Below, piece by piece: positions 51,842-60,804 of a stretch of 64,000 nucleotides of DNA. The notes under the pieces are model-generated. The model was not told the DNA's origin. It searched no databases and was given only the letters and a program-made list of their open reading frames with translations. Numbering within the stretch: position 1 is the stretch's first letter; the number at the start of each line of letters is the position of its first letter. The stretch is from contig CAZGEG010000017.1 in the NCBI GenBank assembly GCA_964524835.1, forward strand, positions 1 through 64,000. The letters run 5' to 3'. A program made the position numbers and the translations under genes. The DNA is from JACRCG01 sp964524835. GTDB lineage: Bacteria > Desulfobacterota > Desulfuromonadia > Geobacterales > Pseudopelobacteraceae.

Positions 51842-52000
51842 ATGATCAAAACGGCAACGTTCGAGGCATTACTGGGTGATGCGGTACCGGATGGACAGGG
51901 GGGGTATCATTTCACCCTGGAGGGCAAAACGTATCATCTGCAGGATAAGGATGAAGTGCGGAAGATTGCGGAAGCACATGGTTACATAATCATATACTGA
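51842..52000 (+). CDS. Small protein, unknown (52 residues)
   Basis: A short protein starting with MIKTATFEALLGDAV and containing PDGQGGYHFTLEGKTYHLQD, ending HGYIIIY. A strong GGGAGGTG lies about 8 nt before the ATG. It follows the threonine aldolase stop by 22 bp and is probably co-transcribed. No known motif is visible; the fold may be a small beta-barrel. Confidence 0.6.
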   Translation: MIKTATFEALLGDAVPDGQGGYHFTLEGKTYHLQDKDEVRKIAEAHGYIIIY

Positions 52001-52290
52001 TGGATCTGTTGCCTGGAAAGTGTCCATCCCCGTAGTATGGGGGTGGATATTCTTTTTTTATGTGTGTATATGAAGCCTGACGTGCGAATCGAGCGCTACA
52101 TGCGCCGCTTGTTGGTATGACAACTTTTGATTTTTCCTAAAATATATGTGCCGATAAATATTGACTTGCTTTTTGTACATCAAATGTGTAGAGAATGTTA
52201 TAAGTAACTTAGTATTAGAGGGTTTTTCGAGTGTTCCCCGCCGCACTGCTCCGCTGACCCGGTTACCTCAATTTTACTTTAACTAAATGG
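52001..52290. other. Spacer upstream of the Hdr/Flx cluster
   Basis: About 290 bp of AT-rich DNA that should contain the promoter for hdrC. I see TTGACTTGCTTTTTGTACATC near 52161 but no clear -10 partner. No coding potential is supported here. Confidence 0.4.
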
Positions 52291-52884
52291 ATGCCCCGCG
52301 TGAAAAAGAAAAAAATGGTCATCTCGCAGGAAACGATGGACATCGATTTTGTGCGCAAGGTCGAAGCCCTCTCCGGCACCTCGGTGCGTCGCTGCTTCCA
52401 GTGCGGCAAGTGTTCGGCCGGCTGCCCCATGGCAACTTTCATGGAGCACCCTCCCAACCGTGTTGTGCGCCTGCTGCAGCTTGGCCAGTGGCAGCGCATC
52501 CTGGCCGGACGTTCCATCTGGTACTGCGCCTCCTGCGAGACCTGCTCCACCCGCTGCCCCAACAAGGTTCACCTTGCCTCCATCATGGACGCCCTGCGCA
52601 AGCTTTCCTGGGACGCGGAAGGTGCCTCCAAGGAAAGCTATGTCCAGCTGGCCAACAAACTCTTCCTGCAGAATATCCGCACCTACGGTCGCCAGTACGA
52701 GATGCGCCTGGCCGCAGTCTTCAACGTCAAATCAGGCCAGTTCCTGAAGGACCTTATGCTCGGGCCCAAGCTGCTCGCCAAGGGCAAGCTGAAGATGTTC
52801 CACAGCAAAAACAGGAACCTGCCTGAAATCGAAAAGATCTTTGCCCGCATTGAAGCGATGCGCAAAAACGGAGAAGCGCTGTAA
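52291..52884 (+). CDS. hdrC: Heterodisulfide reductase subunit C-like protein
   Basis: A 197-residue two-cluster ferredoxin. RCFQCGKCSAGCPMA (C-x2-C-x2-C-x3-C) and YCASCETCSTRCPNKVH are the two 4Fe-4S motifs of HdrC. The C-terminal half is helical. The start is uncertain because no strong ribosome binding site precedes the ATG at 52291; a GTG nine bases later (52300) is another option. It heads a seven-gene cluster with HdrB, HdrA and Flx-like proteins. Confidence 0.88.
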   Translation: MPRVKKKKMVISQETMDIDFVRKVEALSGTSVRRCFQCGKCSAGCPMATFMEHPPNRVVRLLQLGQWQRILAGRSIWYCASCETCSTRCPNKVHLASIMDALRKLSWDAEGASKESYVQLANKLFLQNIRTYGRQYEMRLAAVFNVKSGQFLKDLMLGPKLLAKGKLKMFHSKNRNLPEIEKIFARIEAMRKNGEAL

Positions 52885-52903
52885 GGCAAATGAAAGGCAA
52901 TTT

Positions 52904-52961
52904 TGAATGTTGGATTTTGGATTTTGAATTGGAAAGCCTTTCTTTCAAAATTCAACATTCA
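52904..52961. repeat. Inverted repeat in the hdrC-hdrB spacer
   Basis: Arms of 18 nt, TGAATGTTGGATTTTGGA (52904-52921) and TTCAAAATTCAACATTCA (52944-52961), match at 16 of 18 positions. A further copy of the AATTCAACATT motif follows. A related motif (TGAATGTTGAATT) reappears in the flxB-flxA spacer near 58628. Confidence 0.6.
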
Positions 52962-52997
52962 TAATTCAACATTGAATGAAAGGACCTCGGCATAGCA

Positions 52998-53879
52998 ATG
53001 AAAACTCTTCTCAATTATTCCTACTATCCCGGCTGTTCCCTGCACGCTTCGGCCGGCGAATACGACCTCTCCACCCGTGAACTGTTCAAGCACCTGGGCA
53101 TCGGCCTGACCGAGGTACCGGACTGGTTCTGCTGCGGCGCCACTCCGGCCCACAACGTGGACGAACTGCTCTCCCTTTCCCTCTGTGCCAAGAACCTGGA
53201 GCTGGCCGACAATGTCGAAGGCGACCTGGCTGTAGCCTGTGCCGCCTGCTTCTCGCGTCTCAAGACGACTCAGCATATCCTGGGCGAAAGTGACGTCAAG
53301 CGCAAACAGGTGGAAAAGGCCATCGACGCTCCCCTGAAACTGGACGGCAAGGTCAAACACCTGCTGGAAATACTGGCCGGGGACCTGGGTCTGGAGCGCC
53401 TGGCTACCGCTGTCAACAAGCCCTTGTCGGGCCTCAAGGTCGCCTGCTACTACGGCTGCCTGCTGACCCGCCCGAACGACGTCCCCAATCTGGATTGCGT
53501 AGAAGCCCCGACCATCATGGAGCGGGTAGTGGAAGCAGCCGGCGCCGAGGCCGTGTCCTGGACCCACCGCCTGGAGTGCTGCGGCGCCAACTTCACCCTC
53601 TCGCGTCCCGGCGTCGTCATCCAGCTCACCAATGCCATCCTCGACTCGGCCAAGGCGGCCGGCGCCGACTGCATCATGGTTGGCTGTCCCCTGTGCCACG
53701 GCAACCTGGACATCCGCCAGAAGGAGATCGAAGGGGTTTACAACGTCAGCTACGCCCTGCCGGTCTTCTACCTGACCCAGCTCGTCGGGCTGTCCGTCGG
53801 ACTGGGTCCGGACAAGCTCGGCCTGGACGCCATGATTGTCAACCCGATGCCGCTGCTGAAAGAGAAGGGGTTACTGTAA
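52998..53879 (+). CDS. hdrB: Heterodisulfide reductase subunit B-like protein
   Basis: A 293-residue protein with the two CCG cysteine domains of HdrB, which hold non-cubane 4Fe-4S clusters. The first set is YYPGCSLHASA with WFCCGATPAHN and ACAACF. The second is CYYGCLLTRP with LECCGANFTLSRP and CPLCHGNLDI. Such subunits reduce a disulfide. It is 113 bp after hdrC and 2 bp before hdrA. Confidence 0.92.
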   Translation: MKTLLNYSYYPGCSLHASAGEYDLSTRELFKHLGIGLTEVPDWFCCGATPAHNVDELLSLSLCAKNLELADNVEGDLAVACAACFSRLKTTQHILGESDVKRKQVEKAIDAPLKLDGKVKHLLEILAGDLGLERLATAVNKPLSGLKVACYYGCLLTRPNDVPNLDCVEAPTIMERVVEAAGAEAVSWTHRLECCGANFTLSRPGVVIQLTNAILDSAKAAGADCIMVGCPLCHGNLDIRQKEIEGVYNVSYALPVFYLTQLVGLSVGLGPDKLGLDAMIVNPMPLLKEKGLL

Positions 53880-53880
53880 C

Positions 53881-55878
53881 ATGTCACGAATAGGCGTATT
53901 TATCTGCCACTGCGGCGAAAACATATCCAGGACCGTCGATGTCGAGCGGGTGGCGCAGGAGGTCGGCAAACTTCCCGGCGTATCCTTCTCCACCGACTAC
54001 AAATATATGTGTTCCGATCCTGGACAGAACCTTCTGAAGAAGGCCATTCAGGAACAGAAACTCACCCATGTCGTCGTGGCTGCCTGTTCGCCGCGCATGC
54101 ATGAAAAAACGTTCCGAAAAGCCGTTGAAGCGGCCGGCCTGAACCCCTTCCTCTGTGAGATGGCCAACATCCGTGAGCACTGCTCCTGGGTTCATGAAAA
54201 CAGGGAAGAGGCCACTTTCAAGGCGATCGAGATCGTCGGCATGATGGTGGAGCGGGTCAAGAAAAACCGCGTGCTGCCTGCCATCACTGTGCCGGTCACG
54301 AAGCGTTCCCTGGTGATCGGCGGCGGCATCGCCGGAATCCAGGCCGCCCTCGACATTGCGGATTGCGGTCACGAGGTTATCCTGGTTGAGCGGGAACCCT
54401 CCATCGGCGGCCATATGGCCCAGCTCTCCGAGACCTTTCCGACCCTGGACTGTTCGCAATGCATTATGACCCCCAAGATGGTCGATGTGGCCAACCACCC
54501 CAAGATCAAGCTCTACACCTACAGTGAAATCGAACTGGTCGAGGGGTACATCGGCAATTTCCAGGTCACCATCAAGAAAAGGGCCCGCTCCGTTGATGAG
54601 GACAAATGCACCGGCTGCGGCGTCTGCATGACCAAATGCCCGCAGAAAAAGATCCCCAACAAATTCGACCAGAACATCGGCATGCGTACGGCCATCTACG
54701 TCCCTTTTCCCCAGGCGGTGCCGAACACCCCGGTCATCGACCGCGAAAACTGCACCTGGTTCAAGACCGGCAAATGCGGCGTCTGCCAGAAGGTCTGCGG
54801 CCCCGGTGCGGTTGATTTTGAACAGCAGGACCGTTTGATCGTCGAAGCGGTCGGCGCGATCGTCGTTGCCACCGGCTTTGACCTGTATACCATCGATGAA
54901 AAACCGAAGGGGTCACCCATCAAAGGGTACGGCGAATTCGGTCATGGAAAAATTCCGGATGTAATCGACGGCATGACCTTCGAGCGGCTTGCCTCAGCCA
55001 GTGGACCCACCGGCGGCAAGATCCTCCGCCCTTCCGACGGCAAGGAGCCGAAGCAGATCGTCTTCATACAGTGCATCGGTTCCCGGGCCCGGGAAAAGGG
55101 GATCTCGTACTGCTCCAAGGTCTGCTGCATGTACACCGCCAAACATACCATGCTCTATCACCACAAGGTGCACGACGGTCAGGCCTATGTCTTTTTCATG
55201 GACGCCCGTACCCCGGGAAAAAGCTACGACGAATTCTGGCGCCGCTCGATTGAAGAAGAGGAGGCGGTCTACATCCGCGGCATGGTCTCGCGCCTGTACC
55301 AGAAAGGGGACAAGGTCGTCGTCATGGGGAGCGATATCGCAGTCGGCGTCCAGGTCGAGATCGAAGCCGACATGGTCGTTCTGGCTACCGCGGTCATGCC
55401 CCAGAAGGGGGCCGACACCCTGGCCCAGAAGCTGGGGATATCCTATGACAAATACCACTTCTACTCCGAGGCCCATGCCAAGCTGCGCCCGGTGGAATGC
55501 GCCACCGCCGGCATCTACCTGGCCGGCGCCTGCCAGGGGCCGAAGGATATTCCGGAAACGGTGTCCCAGGCCAGTGCCGCGGCCGCCAAGGTCATGACCC
55601 TCTTCTCCAAGGAAATGCTGGAGCGTGAACCGATCGTGGCCCGGGTTCGCGAAGCGGGCTGTGTCGGCTGTTTCGCCTGCAAGAAAGTCTGTGCCTATGG
55701 CGCCGTTGAGGAAAAAGAGATCCGTGATCGCCAGGGCAACCTGATCAAGGTTGTGGCCTATGTCAATCCGGGCGTTTGCGGCGGCTGCGGCACCTGCCAG
55801 GCCACCTGCCCGTCGAAATCTGTGGAGCTGGACGGTTATACCGATGAGCAGATTATTGCCATGATTGAGGCGCTCTAG
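53881..55878 (+). CDS. hdrA: Heterodisulfide reductase subunit A-like flavoprotein
   Basis: A 665-residue HdrA, the flavin-containing bifurcation hub. The N-terminus is RIGVFICHCGENISRTVD. Then comes the dinucleotide-binding motif VIGGGIAGIQAALDIA and the HdrA motif PTLDCSQCIMTPKMVDV. A ferredoxin segment is CTGCGVCMTKCPQKKIP. The C-terminal clusters are CVGCFACKKVCAYGA and CGGCGTCQATCPSKSVE. SRAREKGISYCSKVCCMYTA is also conserved. The start is 2 bp past hdrB. It can pass electrons between NAD(P)H, ferredoxin and a heterodisulfide-like acceptor. Confidence 0.94.
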   Translation: MSRIGVFICHCGENISRTVDVERVAQEVGKLPGVSFSTDYKYMCSDPGQNLLKKAIQEQKLTHVVVAACSPRMHEKTFRKAVEAAGLNPFLCEMANIREHCSWVHENREEATFKAIEIVGMMVERVKKNRVLPAITVPVTKRSLVIGGGIAGIQAALDIADCGHEVILVEREPSIGGHMAQLSETFPTLDCSQCIMTPKMVDVANHPKIKLYTYSEIELVEGYIGNFQVTIKKRARSVDEDKCTGCGVCMTKCPQKKIPNKFDQNIGMRTAIYVPFPQAVPNTPVIDRENCTWFKTGKCGVCQKVCGPGAVDFEQQDRLIVEAVGAIVVATGFDLYTIDEKPKGSPIKGYGEFGHGKIPDVIDGMTFERLASASGPTGGKILRPSDGKEPKQIVFIQCIGSRAREKGISYCSKVCCMYTAKHTMLYHHKVHDGQAYVFFMDARTPGKSYDEFWRRSIEEEEAVYIRGMVSRLYQKGDKVVVMGSDIAVGVQVEIEADMVVLATAVMPQKGADTLAQKLGISYDKYHFYSEAHAKLRPVECATAGIYLAGACQGPKDIPETVSQASAAAAKVMTLFSKEMLEREPIVARVREAGCVGCFACKKVCAYGAVEEKEIRDRQGNLIKVVAYVNPGVCGGCGTCQATCPSKSVELDGYTDEQIIAMIEAL

Positions 55879-55885
55879 AGGCTTA

Positions 55886-56004
55886 CTCACGCGGAGACGC
55901 GGAGTTCGCGGAGTACGTCAAAATCAAAGGATTTTTGGTTTACCCCTAATGACTTTAAGCTTTTAATCCTGGTTTTCTCCGTGCCCTCTGCGGCTCCGCG
56001 TGAG
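55886..56004. repeat. Inverted repeat in the hdrA-flxD spacer
   Basis: Perfect 11-nt arms CTCACGCGGAG (55886-55896) and CTCCGCGTGAG (55994-56004) are extended imperfectly by ACGCGGAG-type units and by CTCCGTGCCCTCTGCGG on the other side. It resembles the dispersed CGCGGAG inverted repeats seen in many bacterial genomes. Confidence 0.6.
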
Positions 56005-56031
56005 GCGGGTTAGAACGTAAAAGGAAGCTCT

Positions 56032-56532
56032 ATGAACCCTGAAAAACAGAAGCACTCCTTCGAACCCAAGATCATCGCTTTCGTCTGTACCTGGTGCACC
56101 TATGCCGGAGCGGACCTGGCCGGTACCAGCCGCATGCAGTATCCGGCCAACGTCCGGGTGCTCAAGTTCCCCTGTACCGGCCGCATCGACCCGGTTTTCA
56201 TTCTGAAGGCATTCCAGCAGGGTGCCGATGGTGTGCTGGTCTCCGGTTGCCATCCCGGCGACTGCCACTACATCGCCGGAAACTTCCACGCCCGGCGCCG
56301 CTTCGCCGCCTTTCGGAAGCTGCTTGAGTTTGTCGGGGTTGATCTTGATCGCCTGCAGTTTTCGTGGGTCTCGGCTGCCGAAGGGGGGAAATGGGTCGAG
56401 GTCGTAACCGATCTGACTGAAAAAGTGCGGGGAATGGGGCCGATGTCCGAGTTCAAGGAACTGGCGCTTGAGGAGCAGTGGTCCGGGACCATCGATTCGC
56501 CGGAATTGAAAGAAGCGTATAATCAAATCTAA
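56032..56532 (+). CDS. MvhD/FlxD-like iron-sulfur electron carrier
   Basis: A 166-residue protein of the MvhD/FlxD family, which binds a 2Fe-2S cluster and delivers electrons to HdrA. IIAFVCTWCTYAGADLAG, FPCTGRIDPVFILKAF and VSGCHPGDCHYIAGNFHA carry the cysteines. The C-terminus is an amphipathic helix. It comes directly after hdrA and before the Flx-like genes, as in known Hdr-Flx clusters. Confidence 0.92.
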   Translation: MNPEKQKHSFEPKIIAFVCTWCTYAGADLAGTSRMQYPANVRVLKFPCTGRIDPVFILKAFQQGADGVLVSGCHPGDCHYIAGNFHARRRFAAFRKLLEFVGVDLDRLQFSWVSAAEGGKWVEVVTDLTEKVRGMGPMSEFKELALEEQWSGTIDSPELKEAYNQI

Positions 56533-56541
56533 AACTTGTCT

Positions 56542-56651
56542 CACCACTAAGCCACGAAGGACACGAAGAAGGCCCAAAGTCTTTCAGGTTTAACCTCCAA
56601 AATTCTTTTGACGGTTTTGACTTACTTCGTGCTCTTCGTGACTTCGTGGTG
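56542..56651. repeat. Inverted repeat in the flxD-flxC spacer
   Basis: Arms of 27 nt at 56542-56568 and 56625-56651 match with four mismatches. They are made of CCACGAAGGACACGAAG-like units, a dispersed intergenic repeat type. The rest of the spacer has no coding potential. Confidence 0.65.
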
Positions 56652-56664
56652 AATAAAGGTTTTT

Positions 56665-57585
56665 ATGACAACTATTGACACATCAATCTATTCTGCCGTT
56701 ACGGAGGCCATTCGCTCCGAAGCGGTTCGGCTGCTGACCACCGGAGAGGTCGTTGCAATCGTCGGGTATATCCCCGGTCGTCGCAGCGGTTCCTCTCAGC
56801 CCGCAGTCATAACCGCTGCCGCTGATGCCGCCTCATTGTTCTTCTCCGCAGCCAGTGTCAACAACCTGGCCGTCTACCTCACCAAGGCCAAAAAAGAAAT
56901 CCCCAAGAACGGAAAAATCGGCATCGTCGTCAAGGGGTGCGATCTCAAGGCGCTGGTCGGGTTGATGGGGGAATCGCAGCTCAAACGCGAGGACCTCTAC
57001 CTGATTGGTGTCCCGTGTGCCGGGGTGCTGGCCTCAACGGTGCAGCCCGCTACCGGTCTGACTGCGGATACCATTGCCCCCAAGTGCCGCGAATGTGACG
57101 CCCATCTGCCGGCCGGCTGCGATTATGTGCCGGACGTGGCGCTCCCGCCGGGGCCGCAGCTGGAGGGAATGTACGCGGCCGAAATCGCCCGGCTGGAAGC
57201 GCTGACCCCGGCCGAGCGCTGGGCCTATTGGAAAGAGCAGTTTGCCAAATGCATCAAGTGCTACGCCTGCCGTCAGGTCTGCCCGTTCTGCTTCTGCGAG
57301 CAGTGTCTCTGCGACCGCAACAAGCCGCAGATGGTGGAGACGACCCCCCGCCCGGCCGGCAACACCGCCTGGCACATTGTCCGCGCCATGCACCTGGCCG
57401 GCCGCTGCGCCGGCTGCGCCGAATGCGAACGGGTCTGCCCGATGGACATTCCCCTGAACCTCCTCAACCGCAAGATGGCCAAGGAGCTGAAGGAGCTGTA
57501 TGACTACGAAGCGGGCTTTGAGGTCAATGACAAGGGGCCGCTGACGACATTTACCGAAAAAGACGATCAGAGTTTTATTAAATAA
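56665..57585 (+). CDS. Flx-complex-like iron-sulfur subunit (FlxC-like)
   Basis: A 306-residue protein. The N-terminal half (KIGIVVKGCDLKALVGLMGE, IGVPCAGVL and CRECDAHLPAGC) resembles the coenzyme F420-hydrogenase beta/FrhB-type family. The C-terminal half has two ferredoxin clusters, CIKCYACRQVCPFCFCEQC and CAGCAECERVCPMDIP. It is probably an electron-transfer subunit. I call it FlxC-like from order and composition; the letter assignment is tentative. Confidence 0.8.
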   Translation: MTTIDTSIYSAVTEAIRSEAVRLLTTGEVVAIVGYIPGRRSGSSQPAVITAAADAASLFFSAASVNNLAVYLTKAKKEIPKNGKIGIVVKGCDLKALVGLMGESQLKREDLYLIGVPCAGVLASTVQPATGLTADTIAPKCRECDAHLPAGCDYVPDVALPPGPQLEGMYAAEIARLEALTPAERWAYWKEQFAKCIKCYACRQVCPFCFCEQCLCDRNKPQMVETTPRPAGNTAWHIVRAMHLAGRCAGCAECERVCPMDIPLNLLNRKMAKELKELYDYEAGFEVNDKGPLTTFTEKDDQSFIK

Positions 57586-57615
57586 ATAACTGCCAAAAAT
57601 TGAAAAAGGTTTTAC

Positions 57616-58626
57616 ATGCAAAAATACATCTCCGAACAAAACCTGAACACCCTTCTGGACAATCTTATCGCCGCAGGCATGCGTGTGGTTGCACCGCGCA
57701 TGAATGCCGGAATACCGCTCTATGAACCTCTCAACAACTCCGGAGAAATGGTTGTCGATCGGCTGCCGCGCCGTTCGGCCAAAGAGGCTTTCTTTCCTGT
57801 CTGCGAAGACATCATGTCCTACGAGAAGGAGGGGCAGCAGGTCACGCTGACCGATGTCGATCCGGCCCGCTTTCCCGAAACGGTACTGGTGGGCGTGCGC
57901 CCCTGCGACGCAGCTGCAATACCGGTGCTGGATGCGGTATTTTCCTGGGACTACAAGGATGAATTTTTTCTTGAACGGCGCAGGAAAACAACAATTATCG
58001 GCCTGGCCTGCACAACCGCCGACGATGCCTGCTTCTGCACCGCCGTCGGCCTCTCTCCGGCTGAAACCAGGGGGAGCGACCTGTTCCTGACCCCTTTGGT
58101 AGGGGGCGGTTATGCCTGCGAGAGTTATAGCGAAAAGGGCGAGGCCCTGATAACTCGCTACAACGGACTGTTTGCAGGAGAGTCAAATGCTGAAGCAATA
58201 CCGCTTGCCGTGCCTCAGGCAGAAGCGATCGACCTGAAAAAGGTCAAGGAGTGGCTGGACGAACACTTCGAGGATCCGCTCTGGGATGGTATCGCCGTAC
58301 GCTGTGTCGGCTGCGGGGCCTGTGCATTTGTATGTCCCGCCTGCCACTGTTTCGATATTGTCGACGAAGGAACTGAAAAAGCGGGCAAGCGCCGCAAAAA
58401 CTGGGATGCCTGCGGTTTCTGGAAGTTTACCCACCACGCCTCGGGGCACAATCCGCGCGACCTGCAGCCCAAGCGGTATCGTAACCGCATCATGCACAAA
58501 TTCAAATACTACGACGACAAATTCGGCCAGACCCTCTGCACCGGCTGCGGCCGCTGTGTCCGCATCTGTCCTGTCGGGATCGACATCGCGGCGATAATAG
58601 AGGAAATTTCGAATTCTGAATTATGA
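57616..58626 (+). CDS. Flx-complex-like 4Fe-4S subunit (FlxB/AsrA-like)
   Basis: A 336-residue protein. The N-terminal part (VLVGVRPCDAAAIPVLDAVF, DACFCTAVGLSP) resembles the anaerobic sulfite reductase A family. The C-terminal ferredoxin clusters are CVGCGACAFVCPACHCFD and CTGCGRCVRICPVGIDIA. It should carry electrons between FlxA and the Hdr subunits. ATG at 57616 follows a short spacer with AAAGG upstream. Confidence 0.85.
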   Translation: MQKYISEQNLNTLLDNLIAAGMRVVAPRMNAGIPLYEPLNNSGEMVVDRLPRRSAKEAFFPVCEDIMSYEKEGQQVTLTDVDPARFPETVLVGVRPCDAAAIPVLDAVFSWDYKDEFFLERRRKTTIIGLACTTADDACFCTAVGLSPAETRGSDLFLTPLVGGGYACESYSEKGEALITRYNGLFAGESNAEAIPLAVPQAEAIDLKKVKEWLDEHFEDPLWDGIAVRCVGCGACAFVCPACHCFDIVDEGTEKAGKRRKNWDACGFWKFTHHASGHNPRDLQPKRYRNRIMHKFKYYDDKFGQTLCTGCGRCVRICPVGIDIAAIIEEISNSEL

Positions 58627-58627
58627 A

Positions 58628-58672
58628 TGTTGAATTAAATTCAAAATCCAAAATCCAAAATCCAAAATTTCA
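58628..58672. repeat. AT-rich inverted repeat in the flxB-flxA spacer
   Basis: TGAATGTTGAATT faces AAATTCAAAATCCAAAATCC with further AAAATCC repeats. The TGAATGTTG core is shared with the repeat at 52904, so both AT-rich spacers seem to carry members of one repeat family. Confidence 0.5.
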
Positions 58673-58687
58673 GAATTGAGTTAATCA

Positions 58688-59536
58688 ATGTGTGATCACA
58701 CTAACAAGAATATCTATCTTCCCTACCTGGCCACCGTCGCGGAAGTCGTCGACGAGACTCCGGATGTGCGCACCCTGCGACTGGTCTTCAATGATGAACA
58801 GGTCAGGGAGAGCTTTGCCTTCCGCGCCGGGCAGTTTGCCGAATATTCGGCCTTCGGCGCCGGCGAGGCGACCTTCTGTATCGCGTCGTCACCGACCCGC
58901 ACCGGGTATGTTGAATGCAGCTTCCGGTCGGTGGGGAGGGTGACCGAAGAGCTGCGCCGCCTGGAAGTGGGGGACAGCATGGGATTCAGGGGACCCTACG
59001 GCAATTCCTACCCGATTGAAGAGTTCTACGGGAAAAACCTGGTCTTTGTCGCCGGGGGGATCGCCCTGCCGCCACTCAGGACCCTGATCTGGAACTGTCT
59101 TGACCAGCGCGACAAGTTCGGCGAGATCACCATTGTCTATGGTGCCCGGACCGAGGACGACCTGGTGTACAAGCGGGAGTTGAAGGAGTGGCAGGAGCGT
59201 GGGGATGTGCGGCTGGTCAAGACCGTGGACCCTGGCGGCAACGGCCCCGGGTGGGACGGCAGGGTCGGGTTTGTACCGACGATTCTCGAAGAGACGGCGC
59301 CATCGGCAGAAAATACGGTCGCCCTGGTCTGCGGGCCGCCGATCATGATCAAGTTTACGCTGCCGGTGCTGGAAAAGCTGGGATTCAGCGACGACCGTGT
59401 CTATACCACCCTGGAGAACCGGATGAAGTGCGGTCTGGGAAAGTGCGGCCGCTGCAATGTGGGGAATGTGTATGTCTGCAAGGATGGCCCGGTCTTTACC
59501 GCTCGTCAGGTCAAGGGGATGCCGATGGAGTTCTGA
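58688..59536 (+). CDS. FAD/NAD(P)-binding flavoprotein subunit (FlxA-like)
   Basis: A 282-residue protein of the ferredoxin-NADP reductase type. FRAGQFAEYSAFGAGEATFC is the FAD part, FVAGGIALPPLRTLIWN the NAD(P) part, and CGPPIMIKFTLPVLEKLG the C-terminal recognition block. CGLGKCGRCNVGNVYVC near the end is a 2Fe-2S motif like that of the dihydroorotate dehydrogenase electron-transfer subunit. It should take electrons from NAD(P)H and pass them to the Hdr part. Confidence 0.9.
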   Translation: MCDHTNKNIYLPYLATVAEVVDETPDVRTLRLVFNDEQVRESFAFRAGQFAEYSAFGAGEATFCIASSPTRTGYVECSFRSVGRVTEELRRLEVGDSMGFRGPYGNSYPIEEFYGKNLVFVAGGIALPPLRTLIWNCLDQRDKFGEITIVYGARTEDDLVYKRELKEWQERGDVRLVKTVDPGGNGPGWDGRVGFVPTILEETAPSAENTVALVCGPPIMIKFTLPVLEKLGFSDDRVYTTLENRMKCGLGKCGRCNVGNVYVCKDGPVFTARQVKGMPMEF

Positions 59537-59573
59537 CTTTCATTCAGTTCCGTCAGTAATAAACCATTTTACC

Positions 59574-59605
59574 AGCAAGGCCCGGACATCTGTTCGGGCC
59601 TTGCT
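59574..59605 (+). terminator. Hairpin after the Flx gene cluster
   Basis: AGCAAGGCCCGGAC (59574-59587) pairs with GTTCGGGCCTTGCT (59592-59605) with one G-U. It follows the flxA stop by 38 bp, but has only a weak T run (GTGTT), so it may be an inefficient terminator. Confidence 0.55.
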
Positions 59606-59649
59606 GTGTTAATGCCGGATAAAACAGCGCCTCGCTTTGTAGCAGAGGG

Positions 59650-60543
59650 TCACTTCGCTGGAAAAATTGTCAGCCTGAGATCCTTTCCGTCGATGGCGGC
59701 TGGGAACAGATAGGTCAGTGGAAGTTCGGCGGTAGTGTCGGCAGAAGTCAGGCGGAAGGAAATCCCCAGAGTGCCGGCTATTGATTCGATGACAGAACGT
59801 GGTGTCTCGTCGGCCTTGAAAAACAGCAATCTTGCTCCGTGCGTTGTCAGCAGGCGTCTGAATGTATACTCCTCAGCCGGATCAAGCCCGCAGATCACGG
59901 TCACTTTCAAGGCGTCGTAGGACATGCCGGCACCCTCCGCCTCAATGAAAGGGGGAAGCGCGGTGACGCTTACTCCCATCTGTTCAGCTACTTCACGAGC
60001 CAGCAGGCAAGGGCGGGACCGGTTCACTGCGATTTCCCGAACATAGAGAGTATCAGCGGGCTGGAGCGCTGCAGAGGCCGATTCGGGTGGCGGAGAAGGG
60101 CTCGTTTCCCGGCCGGTTTGCGCTGTCGTAACCGCTGCCGTATCCGATACCGGCGGAAGCGGGATGGTCAGGTGCTGCCCCACCGACAGACTCTCCGGTC
60201 TCCGGATGCCGTTCAGGCGCATTATTTCCGGAATAAGCTCTTCGGCTGCTCTGTTGGAGAGTCCATAGCGCTGCATCAGGATAAGAAACAGGTGGTCTCC
60301 CTGCCGTACGGTATAGACGCTGGTTTTTCCCCCTGTGTTGGGCGCGGCAGGCACAACTTTATTTGCCGTTTTGGGCTGCCCTTGCCCTTTTGATGGGCGA
60401 ACCGGAGGGCGTAGAAGCTCTTTCAGGTCGAGGTCGTATGGTCCCCCTTGGGCAGCGCCCGCACTTAAAGCGCCCCACACGGCTCCGGTCAGCGAAAGGT
60501 ACAGGGTCAATAAACACAGTTGCCTGTTACAGGGTGTTTTCAC
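59650..60543 (-). CDS. LysM domain protein
   Basis: About 297 residues with an N-terminal signal (KTPCNRQLCLLTLYLSLTG) starting from a GTG at 60543 with AGGAG upstream. TVRQGDHLFLILMQRYGLS opens a LysM module that ends LSVGQHLTIPLPP, followed by a Pro/Thr-rich linker and a C-terminal domain of unknown type (ADTLYVREIAVNRSRPCLL). Longer frames to 60645 have no ribosome site. It is divergent from the large kinase. Confidence 0.78.
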   Translation of the reverse strand: MKTPCNRQLCLLTLYLSLTGAVWGALSAGAAQGGPYDLDLKELLRPPVRPSKGQGQPKTANKVVPAAPNTGGKTSVYTVRQGDHLFLILMQRYGLSNRAAEELIPEIMRLNGIRRPESLSVGQHLTIPLPPVSDTAAVTTAQTGRETSPSPPPESASAALQPADTLYVREIAVNRSRPCLLAREVAEQMGVSVTALPPFIEAEGAGMSYDALKVTVICGLDPAEEYTFRRLLTTHGARLLFFKADETPRSVIESIAGTLGISFRLTSADTTAELPLTYLFPAAIDGKDLRLTIFPAK

Positions 60544-60804
60544 GCGCGACTCCTCTTGTCCGTCAATTGCGACGGCTATTGCATCTGGATAATAGCGCAT
60601 TTTGAAGTATTCAGCAAAACTTGAGAATAATAATTGGCTCGACACCTCTGTAGCACGCCGGGTGTCGTAATACCTGATGCCGTCCGGCAGCCTCTGTTGC
60701 AGATATAATTTCGGCAGGTTGCGGGTGTTTCCACAGCATCATCACCATGTTCCTGCCAGCGCAGTTCATCATCATGGCGATGGAATTTTGACAATGACGG
60801 CACA

